Shown: positions 62,328 through 64,000 of the stretch, piece after piece
Layout: each line of letters opens with the position of its first letter
Numbering within the stretch: the stretch's first letter is position 1
NCBI GenBank assembly: GCA_029973955.1
Contig: JARKQJ010000135.1
Coordinates: forward strand, 1-64,000
Length of the DNA: 64,000 bases
Direction of reading: 5' to 3'
Source: Paludibaculum sp.
Lineage (GTDB): Bacteria > Acidobacteriota > Terriglobia > Bryobacterales > Bryobacteraceae
Translations under genes and position numbers: made by a program
Notes under the pieces: generated by a model
Database searches by the model: none
Told to the model about the DNA's origin: nothing
What the model saw: only the letters and a program-made list of their open reading frames with translations

Positions 62328-63608
62328 ATGCCTACTCGCAGACAAATCCTCAAAGGCGCGGTCGTTGCGCCGATGATCGTGCCCGCGCACGTTCTCGGCC
62401 AGCGAGCCGGGGCCGTTGCTCCCAGCGACAAAGTCGTCATGGGCGGTATCGGTATCGGTTCCCGCGGCGCTCACGACCTCAGCAAGATCCTCAAGATGCC
62501 CGAAGCCCGCTTCGTGGCTATCTGCGACGTTCGCAACTCACGCCGCGAGGAGATCAAGTCCATCGTCGACAAGAACTACGGCGATAGCGGCTGCAAGATG
62601 TACGAGGACCAGTACGAAGTTCTCGCCCGCGCCGACATCGACGCCTTCCTGATCGCTACCGGCGACCGCTGGCACACTCCGCTCTCCATCATTGCCGCCC
62701 AGCACGGCAAGGACGTCTACTGCGAAAAACCCTGCTCCATGTCCATCGAGGAAAGCTGGGCCCTCGCCGCCGCTTTCAAACGCTACAACCGCCTCTATCA
62801 GGCCGGCTGCCAGCGCCGCAACGGCGCGAACTTTCAACTCTGCAAAGAGCTTCTCGATGCCGGCCACCTGGGCAAACTCACTGCCCTTTACGCCAATGTC
62901 GGACCGTCGGTGAACTGGCCGCCCATCCCCAGCCGCGACTGGCTCGCCGGCGAACCCCTGCCGCCCAAGCAGGTCCTCGATTGGGACCGCTGGCTCGGCC
63001 CCGCCCCCTGGCGCCCCTACCACCCCTCCTACGTCCGCGGCGGCTGGCGCAACTTCTATGACTTCCACGGCGGCGGAATCCTCGAATGGGGCTCCCACAC
63101 CGTCGACCTCTGCCACTGGGCCGCGGGCTATGACGAGATCCAGCCCGTCAAATACGAGCCCGTCGGCACCAATGTTGGCCCCTACCAGGTCAACTGCGAG
63201 TACGCCAACGGCGTCAAACTCGTCATGCGCGACAACGCCTGGGACGGCGCCCTCAAGACCGGCTCCTGCTCCTTCCGCATCGAAGGCGACAAGGGCTGGG
63301 TGGAAACCGGCGACGCCACCAAAATCGAGTGTTCCGAAAACATCCGGCCGCTCCTCCGCCCCACCGAGAATGCGGCCATGGCGCTCGAAAACCACATGCG
63401 GCAGTTCATCCAGTGCGTCCGCACGCGCCAGCAGCCTGCTGCCAGCGCCGCTGCCGCCGCCAACTCCCACGTCACCTGCCACGCCGCGTTCATCGCCTAC
63501 CAGCTCGGCAAGTCCCTCACCTGGGACGTGGAGAAGCGCGCCTTCACTAACGACGACATCGCCAACAACATGCGCACCCGCGCCCTGCGCGAACCCTGGA
63601 GAATCTGA
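62328..63608 (+). CDS. Gfo/Idh/MocA family oxidoreductase with Tat leader
   Basis: The 426-residue product starts MPTRRQILKGAVVAPMIVPA, a twin-arginine leader. Next is a Rossmann motif (VVMGGIGIGSRGAHDL), the family motif KDVYCEKPCSMSIEE and the C-terminal sheet domain with YDFHGGGILEWGSHTVDLC, which supplies the conserved His and Asp. It is more distant from the two proteins at 3.5-6.1 kb than those are from each other. It follows the glycosidase-like gene by 56 bp, and a gene for a HEAT-repeat protein follows 26 bp downstream. Confidence 0.9.
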   Translation: MPTRRQILKGAVVAPMIVPAHVLGQRAGAVAPSDKVVMGGIGIGSRGAHDLSKILKMPEARFVAICDVRNSRREEIKSIVDKNYGDSGCKMYEDQYEVLARADIDAFLIATGDRWHTPLSIIAAQHGKDVYCEKPCSMSIEESWALAAAFKRYNRLYQAGCQRRNGANFQLCKELLDAGHLGKLTALYANVGPSVNWPPIPSRDWLAGEPLPPKQVLDWDRWLGPAPWRPYHPSYVRGGWRNFYDFHGGGILEWGSHTVDLCHWAAGYDEIQPVKYEPVGTNVGPYQVNCEYANGVKLVMRDNAWDGALKTGSCSFRIEGDKGWVETGDATKIECSENIRPLLRPTENAAMALENHMRQFIQCVRTRQQPAASAAAAANSHVTCHAAFIAYQLGKSLTWDVEKRAFTNDDIANNMRTRALREPWRI

Positions 63609-63634
63609 GGCAGGCTACACACAGGAGAATCGAT

Positions 63635-64000
63635 ATGCAGCAACCCACTACGCCCGCTCCCAAGCCCCAGGCCGCCAAGCCCGCGCCTGCGCCGCCGCCC
63701 AAGCCGCCCGCCGAGTTCCAGGAAGGCGCCATCGCCACCATGGACGTCGCCGGCCTCATCAGGATCCTGCAGGATCCCAACGCCAGTGAATTCCAGAAGG
63801 CCAAAGCCTGCCAGCGCGCCGGCGAACACGCCGACAAAGCTGCTGTTCCTGCCCTCGCCGCCCTCCTCGCCAGCGAGCATCTCAACATGTACGCCCGCTA
63901 CGGCCTCGAGCCGATCGCCGATGCCTCCGCCGGCGACGCTCTCCGCGCCGCCATCCCCAAGCTCAAGGGCATTCTCCTCATCGGCGTCGTCAACTCGCTC
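63635..64000 (+). CDS. HEAT-repeat protein, truncated by the window end
   Basis: The visible 122 residues start at ATG 63635, with AGGAG eight bases upstream. They are a Pro/Ala/Lys-rich N-terminal tail (about 1-28, many KP and AP pairs) followed by helical repeats with paired helices: VAGLIRILQDPNASEFQKAK, AAVPALAALLASEHLNMYAR and GDALRAAIPKLKGILLIGVV. The repeats fit HEAT-type scaffolds. No stop is present before 64000, so the length is unknown. It probably follows the Gfo/Idh/MocA gene in one operon, an arrangement I associate with Acidobacteria. Confidence 0.72.
   Translation, partial: MQQPTTPAPKPQAAKPAPAPPPKPPAEFQEGAIATMDVAGLIRILQDPNASEFQKAKACQRAGEHADKAAVPALAALLASEHLNMYARYGLEPIADASAGDALRAAIPKLKGILLIGVVNSL

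Noticed and set aside
1..64000. CRISPR arrays, tRNA genes, insertion sequences and prophage
   Set aside because: I found no array of regular repeats and spacers, no cloverleaf, and no transposase, integrase or phage structural gene. A tRNA or small RNA could be missed by eye.

Overview
The window is very GC-rich, densely coded DNA with no rRNA, tRNA, phage or insertion sequence that I can recognise. The content points to an acidobacterium of the Solibacter/Bryobacter type. It has a large Oar-like TonB-dependent receptor with an N-terminal carboxypeptidase-regulatory domain, several Tat-exported Gfo/Idh/MocA oxidoreductases and sugar-isomerase-like TIM barrels, a TIGR03790 protein, and a TIGR03087-type sugar transferase. 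This taxonomic reading is inference from gene content.

Layout. 1-3.5 kb: short repeats, a YidR-like DUF3748 propeller protein, a NYN-domain nuclease-like protein and an exported unknown. 3.5-11 kb: two tandem Gfo/Idh/MocA oxidoreductases, a PAP2 phosphatase, a sugar transferase, an FmdB zinc ribbon, an S41 peptidase homologue that has lost both catalytic residues, and a TIGR03790 protein divergent from a LysR regulator. 11-27 kb: mostly plus-strand housekeeping genes: PilZ protein, rfbD-like reductase, polA with a YprB-like RNase H-fold protein, ileS-lspA, an MscS channel and a glycosyltransferase. Minus-strand exported proteins are interspersed (Lnb-like DUF4105, a degenerate trypsin-like/TPR protein, a hydroxypyruvate-isomerase-like protein). 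Palindromic REP-like repeats lie at 18.2 kb and at the left edge.

27.2-34.8 kb: a complete minus-strand chemosensory operon in the order cheW-mcp-cheA-cheR-cheD-cheY-cheX-cheB, with 4-base start/stop overlaps among the last four genes. Its receptor ends in an aromatic pentapeptide that could tether CheR or CheB. No flagellar or pilus genes accompany it. 35-42 kb: an MFS transporter, a two-subunit molybdenum hydroxylase without an FAD subunit, a strong bidirectional hairpin terminator, and the 1.16-kilo-residue TonB-dependent receptor. 42-50 kb: superoxide dismutase, guanine deaminase, a YbjQ protein, N-carbamoylputrescine amidase, an M14 metallopeptidase, a multi-pass membrane protein carrying a 12-G homopolymer, and a methyltransferase with a leader peptide. 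50-64 kb: xylulokinase and ROK kinase, sugar isomerase, AI-2E-family permease, porin, GNAT acetyltransferase, a secreted glycosidase-like protein, a PQQ-type sugar dehydrogenase fused to cytochrome c, an (alpha/alpha)6-barrel glycosidase-like protein, a third Gfo/Idh/MocA protein, and the start of a HEAT-repeat protein that runs off the window.

Taken together, much of the accessory content looks like carbohydrate scavenging: outer-membrane uptake, Tat-exported sugar oxidation and isomerisation, and cytoplasmic sugar kinases. The most noteworthy observations are the 12-G tract that could switch a membrane protein on and off, the catalytically dead S41 homologue, the self-contained chemosensory operon, and a PolA whose proofreading domain is reduced to about 95 residues. 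By eye the plus strand is G-rich from about 3.5 to 42 kb and C-rich at both ends, whichever way the genes point.
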